Shown: positions 25,297 to 36,300, counted from the stretch's first letter. The stretch: 64,000 bases of DNA from Isoetes taiwanensis (GCA_021234155.1 JAJEKV010000014.1:8203563-8267562), one strand, 5' to 3'. Notes: generated by a model not told the origin, from the letters alone. Numbers and translations: made by a program.

Positions 25297-26527
25297 TGTC
25301 CCAATCGACCTCTGCCATTTTCAACTGAGCGGTTTGTGTCACATAGGGGCAGTTCTGCATCATGTGTCCGGGGTGCATACACCTGAAACATGCCTTATCT
25401 TTACGGAGCTGTTCACGAGCCTCTCTGGGAATAGACTGTAGGAGTTCTCAAACTGAACTGCCAATGTTATTCGGCTTATCCGGCACATTAAAGGTAACCT
25501 TCTTATCCTGCCGCCCATATGAATTTTGCTGAGGGGCCCCAGGACTTGGGGAACGAGGCTTGTACGGGGTATAAGGGCGAGGTTGGGCATAAGGAGCGGA
25601 ACGCTGATACTGATCCTTTGGAATGTCCTCCTCGAGGCTTAATGCCTTAGCCTCGGCCTCTGCAACAGACTTTGGATCTATGGCCTTCACCATTCTTTTG
25701 ATCGATGGTGTTAATCCCTCGATATATCCCTCAACCGCCCTTTTCTCATTCATTCCCGGCACGTATAGCCTTAAGCACATAAACTCGTCTGTATATGCTT
25801 GCACCGACATACTCTTCTGCTCCAACCTATAGAACGTCTGAATTTGCTGACACTTGTGCGCACGCGGCACATAGTGTGATTGAAATGCTTTTGCAAACTT
25901 CCGGAATTTGCACCTGCTCCTATCCAAATGCTTTGCCCTAGAATAACCTTTCCACCAGATTCTTGCTGCACATGTGAAGTTGGTAGTGGCAACTTTACCT
26001 GTATCCTTCTCGGTCATGCCATATGACTTGTCAAATTCTTTCACTTCATCCAACCAGGATTCCGCATTAAGACCTCCTCTGGACTTACCATCAAATTGCA
26101 CTAATTTCCTGTTCTTCCATATGCTAGTGATAGCTGTGTCCACTGTCTTGCGGTATTCCTTATCATGTGCCTTGGCATGGTGACCAGATGAAATGGATGA
26201 ATCCGAGGATTCTGAAGTATCAGTCTGTGAAGACATAGCACTCTCGGTAGAAGGACTTCTACGCCGCTTGGCATGGCGTTTCTTGTGTCCACGCACGGGT
26301 ACTGGTGCCGGCAAAGGTGGGGTTGGCTGTGGTGGTGGTGGATTTGCCGGCAAAGGCGGCATCTCAGGATCACATTCAGGTGTCATTTGGGGAGGATTGG
26401 TCTGCAACACATATGCCTGGAGATCACTGAGCTGACGCTTAATGAGTATCAACTCTTGTTCAGGCGTGAGACGACCCGCATCCGAGGGCGTATGCCATAA
26501 GCCATTGCCTGCATGGTCTGAAGACAA
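25193..26527 (-). pseudogene. gag with CCHC zinc knuckle
   Basis: 359 open codons (26527-25448) run from a proline-rich and R/K/S-rich N-terminus to the gag core (LVQFDGKSRGGLNAESWLDE, then FCKFRKFAKAF-type and GYIEGLTPSIKRMV segments). This is the retrotransposon gag family (PF03732-like). The frame stops at a TGA after NNIGSSV and then continues in the same frame into the knuckle CFRCMHPGHMMQNC (C-x2-C-x4-H-x4-C). The first codon of the open frame is TTG. An upstream TAG leaves no in-frame ATG before residue ~48, and a plausible splice acceptor (tgtcttcag) lies at the frame's start. Gag may therefore be made from a spliced or read-through message. That is inference. Confidence 0.88.
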
Positions 26528-26706
26528 TTTGCACGAATAGATAAGGACCTAAGTCTTATACAAAGAACAAAAATACTAATTAAGAAAAATTGCATACTCA
26601 AAAATGCAAGCAATTCGAGACAATATTATATTAATAAATGGCGATTGAAAATGCCATATCAAAATTACATAGAGATTGGATAGAAGAGTTTGATAAAAGT
26701 CTGAAA

Positions 26707-28116
26707 CTAAGAGCTTGGCCCTGCAACATCTTGCATTTGGGTATCAAACTCAGGTTCAGGTCGGTGCTGTAAAAGTAAAACACTAGAACTGATTGATGAA
26801 GCAGTGGATGAAGCTATCTCTGGAGGAACATTGGTAGCTAAGAACGCTGCAACCAGTAAACTCAAGTTCATCGAAGAGCCAATATCGTGGTAAAAAACAG
26901 CAATGGCAAGATCACGATTGACTAGGATGACCTGCTCGAGATTAGTTGGTAGCTTCTTATGACCGGTTGTCGTAGAAAGTGCCCTAAATGCCCATACAGC
27001 TGCCTCAGCTTCTGGTGCAATTGCTTTGGCAAAGAAGAGTACCTGCTTGCTTAGAAAAGCCGATAAGAAGAATCGGGTAAGATGGCACTTTAACCCCTCG
27101 ACCTTCGGATGGGTTAAGGAAGCCAACTCAGATTCAAAATTAGGTGGCAATTCCTCTTCTTTAACGAGATCCTTCTCTTCTTGCGCATACTGAGCTTCAT
27201 CACAAAGACCTTCAGTTGTTGGATCGTCTTCCATCTTGACTACGACGTCGTTAATATTAGGAACATGTGGTGCTGTAGCGTGAAAAACCGACTCGGGTAT
27301 TTGCGAAGGAGCGTCTTGGATCATGAGTTGACGTAGAGACAACAATGTGTTGACGGGCTCAATATCAAGAGGATGGTAATTGAGCAATCGGTGCACCTCT
27401 GGCGGGTAGACGGATCTGGAGTAATCCATAAAGTCATCGTGACCTTGGCAATACTCGGCTAACTCATAAAGAAGATGAGCCGACTTTTGCCTGCCGATAT
27501 TGGCAACATGCTGGTATGCCCATTGAATATCACTCAGCAAAAGATAATCCTGATCGCCAACCTTTATAGTGGGAAGTGAACCCAACCCGATAAGTGCTTG
27601 GCCCTTACTACGAGGTAAAGGTTTTTCTGGTGCCAACTGCTTCCACCTAGCGAAGTCTGCATAGCTTATCTGCTCGTCTTCCTCATGATCCTGGGGGAGT
27701 AGAGCCTTGGTTTGCTCTAAGAGCGTATCACCACTCTCAATATATCTATCCATGAGAAGGGCGAGAGCAAACTAGGCTTCAAAGTAGATCTGGTTAGACC
27801 CGAGGTCAAGAATGGGGGCATTCTTGGCACGTCGGACAATGCCTCTGAGTATGGCATCATCATGGTGATCATCCCCAAACATCTGCCATAAGATGTCCCT
27901 ATGGAGATAAGGTCGAGGCGGCTCTCCCAAAAGTTCAGCCTGCGGTAAGATGTCCTCGTTGTAAAACTCGAGAAAATCATTATAATGCGGGTGTGCATGC
28001 ATATTATCGACAAGATCGACACTACACTACAACATGGGGTCTAAAAGAGGGTAGGGGACCTGAGGATCCCACTGCTCTCCACCCATATACCATGCAAGGC
28101 GTCCAGCGTAGTCCAT
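26707..28116 (-). pseudogene. Accessory ORF-B, unknown protein (~470 codons)
   Basis: From an ATG at 28116 (MDYAGRLAWYMGGEQWDP) one frame runs to a stop at 26707, interrupted only by a TAG (after DPML, ~28031) and a TAG after IYFEA (27772). Joined in frame it is about 470 codons. The protein is acidic in the middle (VKMEDDPTTEGLCDEAQY) and has a hydrophobic C-terminal third (CHLTRFFLSAFLSKQVLFFAKA), but no clear membrane segment or motif I recognise. It lies between ORF-A and gag in the same orientation, inside the LTRs. It is not gag, env or a histone by eye. Only two breaks in 1.4 kb implies long selection before this copy died. Confidence 0.75.
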
Positions 28117-28241
28117 GACGAAAAAGGGAGAAAGAAGGAGGAGCAAAACGAAAGAGACACTGAAGGGAATGAAAACCCTAAAGTGAATCTCACTTTTAAA
28201 TATATGGGCACGGAGCTCGAGGCGCCAGTTAAATATTTAAA

Positions 28242-28289
<48 letters not shown>

Positions 28290-28290
28290 T
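28242..28290 (+). repeat. (ATT)n microsatellite between ORF-A and ORF-B
   Basis: About sixteen ATT units sit between the two accessory ORFs of the chromovirus. Confidence 0.9.
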
Positions 28291-28411
28291 TTTAATCTTG
28301 AATAATAATAACAAGAAAAGAAATTCGACTGTCACAATGCGAAATGAAGAGTTAAAAACTTAGTTTAGATTGATACACAAAACATTATGTACATATTCCA
28401 ACCCTGTATCA

Positions 28412-28687
28412 TCATGGCCGTTCCCCACGGATCCGGCGTGCTAACTGGAGGTCCTTCACCTCGATGGTGACTCACTTGGCATGAACGGCACAAAGGTTCG
28501 CATCCCCAAAAAGGGCCACCAAGTAGGCCTCGGCCGCTTCTTGAAGTGTTAGGACTGCGTGTACCTGGAATCGGAGATTCGTCTTGTATTCTTGGGCGAT
28601 CTCACGAACTAGGCGTTGGAAAGGAAGTTTTCGTAACAGAAATTCAGTGGATTGTGTGCCTGCTTTGTACCTGTGCCTCCTCTTAGG
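28412..28687 (-). other. Histone H3 fold region within ORF-A
   Basis: This is the histone-fold part, beginning [10 protein letters not shown] and ending RIRGERP. Tetramer-interface residues C110, H113 and D123 (H3 numbering) are kept, and R116 is the stop codon. Changes from plant H3.3 include D77E, F78Y, D81N, S86V, A91T, E105G, T107A, I112V, M120E, P121V and A135P. The pattern fits a diverged but long-constrained histone rather than random debris. Confidence 0.92.
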
Positions 28688-29746
28688 TTGCGGCGGAGTT
28701 CCGGGAATAGATTTCCCAGCGGTCTTTGGATGTCGCGCCTTACGGATAGTATCATCCCGCTGATTGTCTCCTGTGGTCTTAGTGACTCCGCCCCGGGCTT
28801 TGAGGTTAGCCTTATACTGGTCATCTGATTTACGGGCCGTATGTTTTCGTTTTCTGCGGCCCGAAGGATTGATTGGAGGTGGCATGTCTTGTGTATCCAA
28901 AAAGTCCCGGTCTGCTTGCTCCTTTCTAAGCCACTCTATAACTGCATCTGCTGTCTCCCTAGCTATCCTGTCCACTTCATCTTGCCTTTGCTTATGGGCT
29001 TGCTCTTGTGCTGCCTGCTGTGCGCGGAGGGTGTCTTCACGAAGTTTGGCAGCCTCCTCAGCTAAATGAGTTGCCTTTTGCGCTTGTGCTTGGAGTGCTG
29101 CTTGCTCGTGTGCTCGCTGTTCCCGGGCTATTCGAGCATCGGTTCTTCGCTTGAGTTCCAAAAGGTATCGGTTAAGATTGGCCTGCATATCCTGCTCAAC
29201 AGCCTGCTGGAACTGATCAGTGAAATACGGTGGTAGCCCGGCTTCCCAAACAATGCAGGTGTTTTCTTCCTCATAGGAAAAAGGTGGAATGGTAAACGAT
29301 CCACCATTAAAAAGATACATCCCATTACCAAGGTAACGATACCCTAAAGCTTGCTCAGCAGGGTCGTCAGCCGCAAGCCACTGTCGGTCGGCCTCCTGCG
29401 CCATTTGCATATGGGCCTGCACCTGAATGGCCTCTGCTTCAACTTGCTCATCCATTTCCAGTGGATAAAACCGCGTATAGTTTTGAACACCATCTTTTTC
29501 CTCGACTATGGTAGGACTCCTTGATGGCGTTAAGTTTGAAAAGAAATCGCTCGTTGAAGTTGAAGAGCGGGTATGGTATCTTAGCCCCTTCGGAGAAACG
29601 TTTAGCATAATGCTCCAAAATGCCTTCAGCTTTTTCTTGTTCCTCGACCGATTGGTTTGGGTGGGCAAGAGCTCAGCCATTAGGGAAGCTACTGAACACC
29701 TAGTGTAGCGAGGAGTCCTCTTGTACACTTGCTTGGGCTCCCCCAT
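28412..29746 (-). pseudogene. Accessory ORF-A: coiled-coil protein fused to a histone H3 domain
   Basis: The first ATG of the frame is at 29746 ([17 protein letters not shown]). The frame is open to a TGA at 28472-28474 (424 codons) and then runs 19 more codons in the same frame to a TGA at 28412. Residues ~180-275 form a charged A/Q/R/E coiled coil. From ~298 the sequence is H3-like: TARKS (as H3 6-10), TAGKSIPGT (as the K27 region), RHRYKAGT, then [40 protein letters not shown] and [17 protein letters not shown]. After the TGA comes VTIEVKDLQLARRIRGERP. Only the alphaN helix (VALREIRKYQ) is missing, as a clean in-frame gap. Residues H87 and L90 are those of plant H3.3, and loop 1 has no CENH3-type insertion. 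The TGA stands where H3 has R116, consistent with CGA to TGA. The K9-K27 spacing is about 21 residues longer than in H3. The product would be a non-canonical H3 with a long N-terminal extension. Confidence 0.92.
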
Positions 29747-29756
29747 GATGAACAAG

Positions 29757-30328
29757 GTGGCGCTGAGCTGGCGCCTGGGTTAGGAAGATAAGTAGCAAAG
29801 GTACAGGCGAGGTGGGCTATGGCGGAAGTAAACTTCAAGTCCAGTGGCTATGGCGACCAGGAGGAGCGAGAAGGAGCAAGAGAAACGTTGGAATAAGAAA
29901 AAATTATGAACCTAACTTAAATTTGAATTTACCCCCTTTCTTTTTTTTTTTATAAACCAGGCGGGAACCGCGTTTTAGATCTGCGGGCAGGCCCTATCGC
30001 GACCCCGCCACAGGCGCTGGCAAACCACGGGTACCCCCTGCCCGCCGATTAGGTTTTTTTTTTTAGGTCTGTGGGCAGCTATTACCCCGACCTCGTCACG
30101 CGCGCTAGGGAACTCCAGGTACCCCCTGCCCGGCGATTAGGGTTTCGGACCCGCACTTTACACTTTACCAAGAAAAACTAGGGTTTATACATGAGTCGGA
30201 CTAACTTATTAAGACATTATCTACCACACTACCAAGAAACTAAGGCTACTCCAAAAATTTATCCTCACTAACTAACGACCTAACGCGTTAGTATGTGGGC
30301 AGTGCAGTACTTTGGTTTCCCAAACCAT
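29757..30328 (-). other. Chromovirus untranslated leader
   Basis: GC-rich sequence between the PBS and ORF-A without a long frame. It contains two imperfect copies of a block with ctgcgggcag...accccctgcccgc (about 29970-30050 and 30065-30140), a local duplication that could fold or serve packaging. Function is inference. Confidence 0.45.
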
Positions 30329-30340
30329 GCTCTGATACCA
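30329..30340 (-). promoter_or_regulatory. Chromovirus primer-binding site (tRNA-iMet)
   Basis: gctctgatacca on the plus strand is TGGTATCAGAGC on the minus strand, one base from the 5' LTR. Confidence 0.92.
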
Positions 30341-30341
30341 C

Positions 30342-31891
30342 TGTGATGCTCCCTGAATATATACGGCGCTCCAGACGTATACATACAGGGATTTCCCCCT
30401 CCCATGGCAATCACCTCACTATGAGCAGGGCCCTCCGTCTAACTCGGACCATCCATAGAAAGATGCCCGGGTGAAGGACACGGAGTTGTCATTCGGCCCA
30501 CGCCTTCAATGGGACTCCCAAGTCGCGGAAGCGTGAATACATGTTAGCATACAACATAAATCATACATAAATAACCACCACGAAGGGTGGCACATCCATC
30601 CAAGTACTAACGGCAAAGAAGATGCATCTAATCCTAAGGAAAACGCCCCAAACCCCAGGTTCTACCACGGCTCAAACTCCTATGAGGATGGACTGACGGC
30701 TCGGTCTCAAGAGATCATCAGACAGAGGTATAACCTGGCATTGGCTGGCATAGAACAGTGGCTAGGGTAGTCCACTCCATCTGCCCCTCCTGCGCACACT
30801 TTGCAGATAGGCTGAATCAAGCTATGGCGCCATTGTAGCCTTTCGGAGACGCAATCCCAAGGAATCACCCTTCGGGACTACTCCGGGTTACATCTCCCCG
30901 GTCCGATGAGGCAGGTCAGAGAGGCGTCTCCTCCCAGAGTCGCAGTGAATTCATGGGTGAGCTAGAGGAGAAGATCCCTCAGCACCTCCTTCCGTACCCC
31001 ACTTACTCCCCTAACTTCATCATCAAAGTACAGGATGCCCCCTTCGGGTCACACCTCTGTACCCAGGGAGTGTCAGACCCATACCCGTCCCTCTACGTGA
31101 CCGACTATCAGGCCTAGCTCACTATAGGGGTCCCCGTAGCCTTTTATGCTCAGGCGAGACCCCACCCCACACTTCATCACTACGGCCCCTTATCTGATGC
31201 TTCAATGATACCATAGATTCCACAGCTCGGTGGGATCCTGTGCGCAGGCCGCAACTAATGGGATTTATAGGGCGCTAACTAGAATCATACTATGATATAT
31301 GAGCTCAGAGGTCTCTACCCCCCGTAATTCCCCCATTTCCAGAGTAATACTATGCAAAGAACCATCAATCCATCATTTCAGAGCAAGTATAGAATCAGAA
31401 AGGAGAGCATTCTACCTTTCAAACAAGGGTTAGTCTCTATTGCTAAATCACAGAGGAAAACAGGAGCCATCACACACAGGGGTGCCTCAGAGGCGCTATT
31501 CTACTAATCACACCTAATTCTACGGACTAACCGTTAAAGCGACTCGAGCCGTTGTCTTGAGGATGATCCATCTCAACTGCTATAGGGTTTTGGGGAAGCG
31601 CCTGGTTGAAGAGCTCCTGGTCGATTCTGGTTCAAGGGTTAACCTAGGATAGACTAAACTGGCAAAACCCTCCCTTGGCCAATCGAACCATGCCACATGG
31701 CATTAATAATCAGCTAATTAGCTTAATTAGGCTGATTATTCCATTAATTAGGTTAATGTTAATTTAGCATAGCTAAATTAATCCATTTAGGTTAATCCAC
31801 TAGGTTAACTATACCCCATGATGTCGTATATGTATAGCGTGACATGTCAGTGTATTTATACATATACCGTATAAATACGTGGAACGTCATA
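30342..31891 (-). repeat. Chromovirus 5' LTR
   Basis: The 1550-bp LTR begins tgtgatgctccctg and ends aacgtcata on the plus strand; the last CA has mutated to TA. It pairs with 19600-21140. Confidence 0.95.
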
Positions 31892-31896
31892 GCAGT
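31892..31896 (+). repeat. Target-site duplication, right copy (gcagt)
   Basis: This exactly matches the left copy at 19595-19599. Confidence 0.9.
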
Positions 31897-32592
31897 AGTC
31901 TTTAGAACAAGGTAAGTAGTTGTCCAAGACTACTTGAGTCTCCCAACACCTCTATTCTCTAAACAACTTACCAAATTATCTTCACTTAGTGAGCCCTAAC
32001 CTCCTTGAGATTTTATCTCATACCCTTGAAAAATCAACGCCTTTCCAATTGCATGAGCATGTTGGATTGTAAACCATGAGAAAATGCCAGGCATTTCCAT
32101 TAACTATCATGTCGTCGCCCTAGGGAACAAAAAATGTGCTCTGATACCAAATGTTACACATTGGTCTTGTTGCTAACCAACAGACCAAAAGGGTGGAGTG
32201 CTCTAGCCCTCTTGAGATTTTTATCCCATACCACATAACACATCCCATGGCAAACATGTTACAGAGCAATGAAACTGGTTGAAACACCAATTACAAGGCT
32301 GAATACAGATCGTGAACTTGAATGATAGACTACAATCCCTATAATAAGACTATATAATTGTGGGCAAATGTTTTCAAAGATGTATATGAGCATTGGTATT
32401 CTAGTAATATGTTAAACTTTTTGAGAATGATCTTTCCGAGTTTCTTAATGTTTGGAAATGATCTTTTCGGGTTTCTTTTGGTGGCCATAAAGCAAAGAAG
32501 GCTTATGTTTTTCATGTGGACCTTGATTTCCAAGGTATGCCCATGCCATATATCATAAGAAGTGTTTATAGTATTGGATTTCTATTGCTTCT
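31897..32592. other. Non-coding with an older LTR/TRIM-like fragment (PBS at 32138-32149)
   Basis: gctctgatacca at 32138-32149 followed by tgttacacattgg looks like the PBS/5'-LTR junction of a minus-strand LTR element. A block around 32000-32030 (ccttgagattttatctcat) resembles one at ~32210-32235, which could be the paired short LTR. It is too decayed to delimit. No gene. Confidence 0.4.
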
Positions 32593-32680
32593 GGGCCTGT
32601 GGTTTGGTGGTAACACATTAGTCTTAGAACAACTATGTCCTGAGTTTGAGACTCCCCAGAGTCGCACTATATATAGGCTA
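32593..32680 (+). mobile_element. tRNA-derived SINE head (candidate)
   Basis: It contains an A-box-like tggtttggtgg (32600-32610) and a B-box-like gtttgagactc (32644-32654) 33 bp apart, the internal Pol III promoter layout of tRNA-derived SINEs. The cloverleaf is degenerate, so it is not a functional tRNA. It lies ~630 bp upstream of the JASON-like start. A TATA-like tatatata (32668-32675) follows and could instead be that gene's promoter. Confidence 0.4.
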
Positions 32681-33306
32681 ATAGACACTTCAATTCTAGA
32701 TAGAAATATGATTTAGCCATAGACATTTTTGTGTGTTGTAGCAGAGGAATGGAGTGTGTACGAGCTAAAAACATTTGGTATTTGCTTGGTAGAAAGAATA
32801 AAATAATATAAGTAAAATGTCTTACCTACAAACGGTTCCCTCGTCGTGCATTTCAAATTTGCAACTTTTAGATCCATTCCCATGGCGAATCACCTTGTCC
32901 TCTTCTTCTACCGTCTCCGGCCGCCCAAACTCTATTATTGACCGTTTGCATTCTCTCTGCTTCTGCACCTCTGCATTGCCTATCAAATGTATTGCAAATG
33001 TTTCCAGGCCCATCCATAGACACTGCGTGCCCCACTTTGGTTTTATATGGGTTTTTGGGTTCAAATCGGTTCGTGAGATTCAGCCCTTGTGTTTGCCTCA
33101 TGGAACTCGGAGTAGGAGCTGTATCCCGTGGCGAATCTGATAAGAAAGAAGTATAGGGTAGTGAATTCTGCATCCGACCCAGCTGTATCGGGATCTGTCC
33201 AGTTCTGAAATTTTGAAGGGCTTGTGCCCGGATGAATTGTGAGTCACAAGATAACGAAAGCTTTCTTTTGTGTGGCGTTCTGAGGATAAGCTTTTGGAGC
33301 AGAGCA

Positions 33307-36300
33307 ATGGGTTGGCTTTTTGGGTGTTTTGGAGGAAGCAGCAGGGAGCGGCTTCCTAGTCTTTGTTCCCGCGGTACTGGCCATCGTCGAAGAAATAGGG
33401 TTAGTGCCGTCATCCTCTTGTTCATCTGCATTTTATGCTGCAGCATATATTGTTCATGCTGAAGAGCATCCTGATAGTTTAATTGCATAAGGAAAAAAAT
33501 CCCCTTTTCTTTCACCCAACATCGTTGGTAATCTATCAGATGGTTGAAGGGCTGATTTTTCTTGCATGCTAAATTCTCTGTTCTATGTTCAGACACATTT
33601 GAAAATAAATGCCAGATAGGCAGATCTGTTCAGAACATAAATAGGAAATATGGTTGCATCTTTGCAGCACTGTTAAGAGATTCAGTGTTTGTATGCTTCA
33701 AGAGATGAGTAGATACTTCACAATTAGAAGCACGGACAACCTATTTATAGGATACTTGAGTCATTCAACTGGAAAATTAACAATATGCAGGAAATACTTT
33801 TTGTGATTTGGAATGAGATTTTACTTGAATTTGGAATGGTTGTAAGACTTCTGCTTTCGTTCTTAAAAAGTGGTTTTACAGGACTTTGTTAATCCACACA
33901 TTGAGCCGTCAAGATTGCATAGCCTAGCAGCTCAACTTGGTTCTCGTCCTCTGCTGAAGGGCGAAGGTGAGCAGCTTTATATCCAACAGTTTAAGACAGG
34001 AATGCCAAGTGATCGGGGGAAGGACACAGAGTGTGTCCCCTATAGAATTGGGTTTTTTAGTTGATATTAAAAATCCTTATCCCTTTCCTTCTCAGAATGT
34101 AAATGGTTGGAGGAAGCAACATGCACGGTGTGATGTGCTGTAGACAGATTTCATTTTAAGGATGTTCTCCATCTTCTATAAATGATAATGTTTTTATATT
34201 TGCAGCATCTGATCATGGGTATTTGAACAAGCCCAGCACATTAGCTGAGTCTCTAAGTAGCTCAAGGTGCATTGCGGAAAATGTAGTAGTTAAACAAACG
34301 TCACTTAGAGAAACGGAGGATGCAGAGGTGCAAATACTGAAGGAAGAGGTGTGTGGAGTTTCGCCATGTTTATTCATTATCCAGTAACACTTGCTGACCT
34401 TTGTTTTGTGATGTGTTTGCAGGTTAAATATCTCCGTTCCTGTGGCATCTCTCTGCAAACACCAGAGGAACTTCGGAACCCATCTAATGAATCTACTAGA
34501 AGGAAGGAAGTTTGCACAAAACTCGATGGTGCAGATGAGGCCGGTGAATCATTGCTCAATCCTTCTACTTCGCCTGTCAGCAGAATTCATTGGGCCACAC
34601 CGAGCCAGTCCAGGAACACTGACAATGCTGGTCTATCTCTACATGAACAGCCGAGCAGACCGGTGTCAGAAGCCAGGTAACATGTGTCGTCTAATGAGAG
34701 CTTCTGTATTGGCATCTAGTCCTTTCCGTTTTTGTGACCAACCAAGTTCAAGAGATAACTGTCAATCACATCGTCCCTCCCACCTGGCAGTAGTTTGGTT
34801 TGCAAACATAGAATCTTGTAACTATTGCATTAAATTGCTGGATGATTCTTGCATTGAATCTAAGTCATTTTGTGTTTATGTTGCTGCCAAACAGATCATC
34901 TGAATCCTACCAGTCTTTATTTAGAAGCACAGACAGAGTTTGGGATGTGCCTTCGACACTGTGCTGGATTGAAGAAAAAACAGACATAGTAAATAGGACT
35001 GATGGATCACACAACGGAGGTTCTGATACTGCACCTGTTGAAGCCGATACCCAAAGAATCCAACGTAGTGACGCATGTGTATCAGAAGAGAAGCATTCAG
35101 TTCTTTTGGATCACCAGTCCACAAGTGATGCAGTTTCTTTAGGGAAGAATGTCACTTTTGGAAATGATGCTGGCAAAGTATCTGTTAACGTGGATATCAC
35201 ACAGAAACCTGAAAACGTTGTTACACAACCAGATGGGAAACCAAGTGCTTTAAAACTTGAATTACCAGCAGGGACAGCTTTGTACATGTTTCCCAGAAAG
35301 AAAAGTCTAGGACTGAGGTCATGTGTATGGCAGGAGCCCTTATCTCCTGTAAAAGAAGGTGATTCTGGATTGTCTTCTGAAGAAGACTCAAGTGATAAAA
35401 GCAGAAAGTCTGTTAGTAGTGCCAAGGTTTCTCCGAAGTCCTCCCCTTCTGCATTTGGTAAATTATCAACATGTGTAATTGAGCTGCTTTCACTAGATGG
35501 TCTGGGCAAAGGGGCTGCCAGTGAAGGAAAGAAGATTGGAATGCGCAGCAACAACAAACGTGCAAGCATGGATGTTGATAATGATGAAAATTTACTGCTA
35601 TCCTCTCTGAGCTACTCTCCTGCAAGGTATGAACAAGATGATAGGGCACCATGCCTATCTGATAGCAATGAGTCAGAAGTAGCTCCCATTCCGTGTTCTT
35701 CCCCAACAATCAGTCCACCTCACCACAAGCGGCGCAAGCATAAGTCCATTCCGAAAATCCAAGAATCATCATCATTATATTTCCATGTTGGGAAGGAGAA
35801 TATTTGTGTTGTGAATGAGAAAGAATCACTGACAATGAAGGACCGAGGGAAAGGTTTATCATCAACAGAAAGCTTTCACCAAGCCAGTTCAACTAAGTTG
35901 GCTGTCGATTCTGGTGCTTGTGGTACTGTCTCAGTTTTGACACCTGTGCAGAATGTATCGCAGTGGCGAAAACTCAAGGAAGGGTGCAGTAGTGGTCCCT
36001 CCAGTTTCTCAGTTGATTCACATTCTATAGCCTTCAGAACTAATTGTGCAGACAAACAATCATTAGATATGCCAGAGGAAAGTGTCGAGATGGCATTCAA
36101 CCATTATATTGATAAGGATCTTATGTGTAACCAGCTACCGAGGCTTCAATGTAGTATTACTCCTTCATTTCAGGGACCCAGCAACCGGTATTCTGAAGTT
36201 TCCGATGAGGACTACTCCAATGAATGCTGTGACTCTGCTAGTTTGGAGCTTGGTGAAGAGCTGAACTACACTCCTTTAAGAGAAGATGAAGCAAGTACAT

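Larger units (their letters stand above)
19600..31891 (-). mobile_element. Ty3/gypsy chromovirus carrying two accessory ORFs, one with a histone H3 domain
   Basis: A complete LTR retrotransposon of 12,292 bp reading right to left. LTRs are 30342-31891 (5') and 19600-21140 (3'). The perfect target duplication gcagt lies at 19595-19599 and 31892-31896. Transcript order: 5' LTR, tRNA-iMet PBS, ORF-A (H3 fusion), ORF-B, gag with zinc knuckle, protease, RT, RNase H, integrase, chromodomain, PPT, 3' LTR. The integrase-chromodomain order defines the chromovirus branch of Ty3/gypsy. This copy is defective: nonsense codons occur in ORF-A, ORF-B, gag and just upstream of RT, and there are frameshifts around the protease, before RT and before the chromodomain. 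The LTRs align throughout but carry scattered substitutions and small indels, so the insertion is moderately old; I did not count the differences. Accessory ORFs upstream of gag are an unusual arrangement. Confidence 0.95.

Noticed and set aside
28412-28687. Reading the H3 domain as a CENH3
   Set aside because: Loop 1 has no insertion, helix 2 reads LQEAAEAYL as in canonical H3, and residues H87/L90 match H3.3.
28412-29746. ORF-A as a host gene unrelated to the retrotransposon
   Set aside because: It lies between matched LTRs with a common 5-bp duplication and is in the element's orientation, between PBS and gag.
32593-32680. Functional tRNA gene
   Set aside because: Only A- and B-box-like motifs are present; acceptor and anticodon stems do not form by eye.
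32817-33140. 107-codon plus-strand frame upstream of the JASON-like ATG
   Set aside because: It overlaps antisense frames of similar length and has no family signature. It is likely 5'UTR or promoter, at most an upstream ORF.
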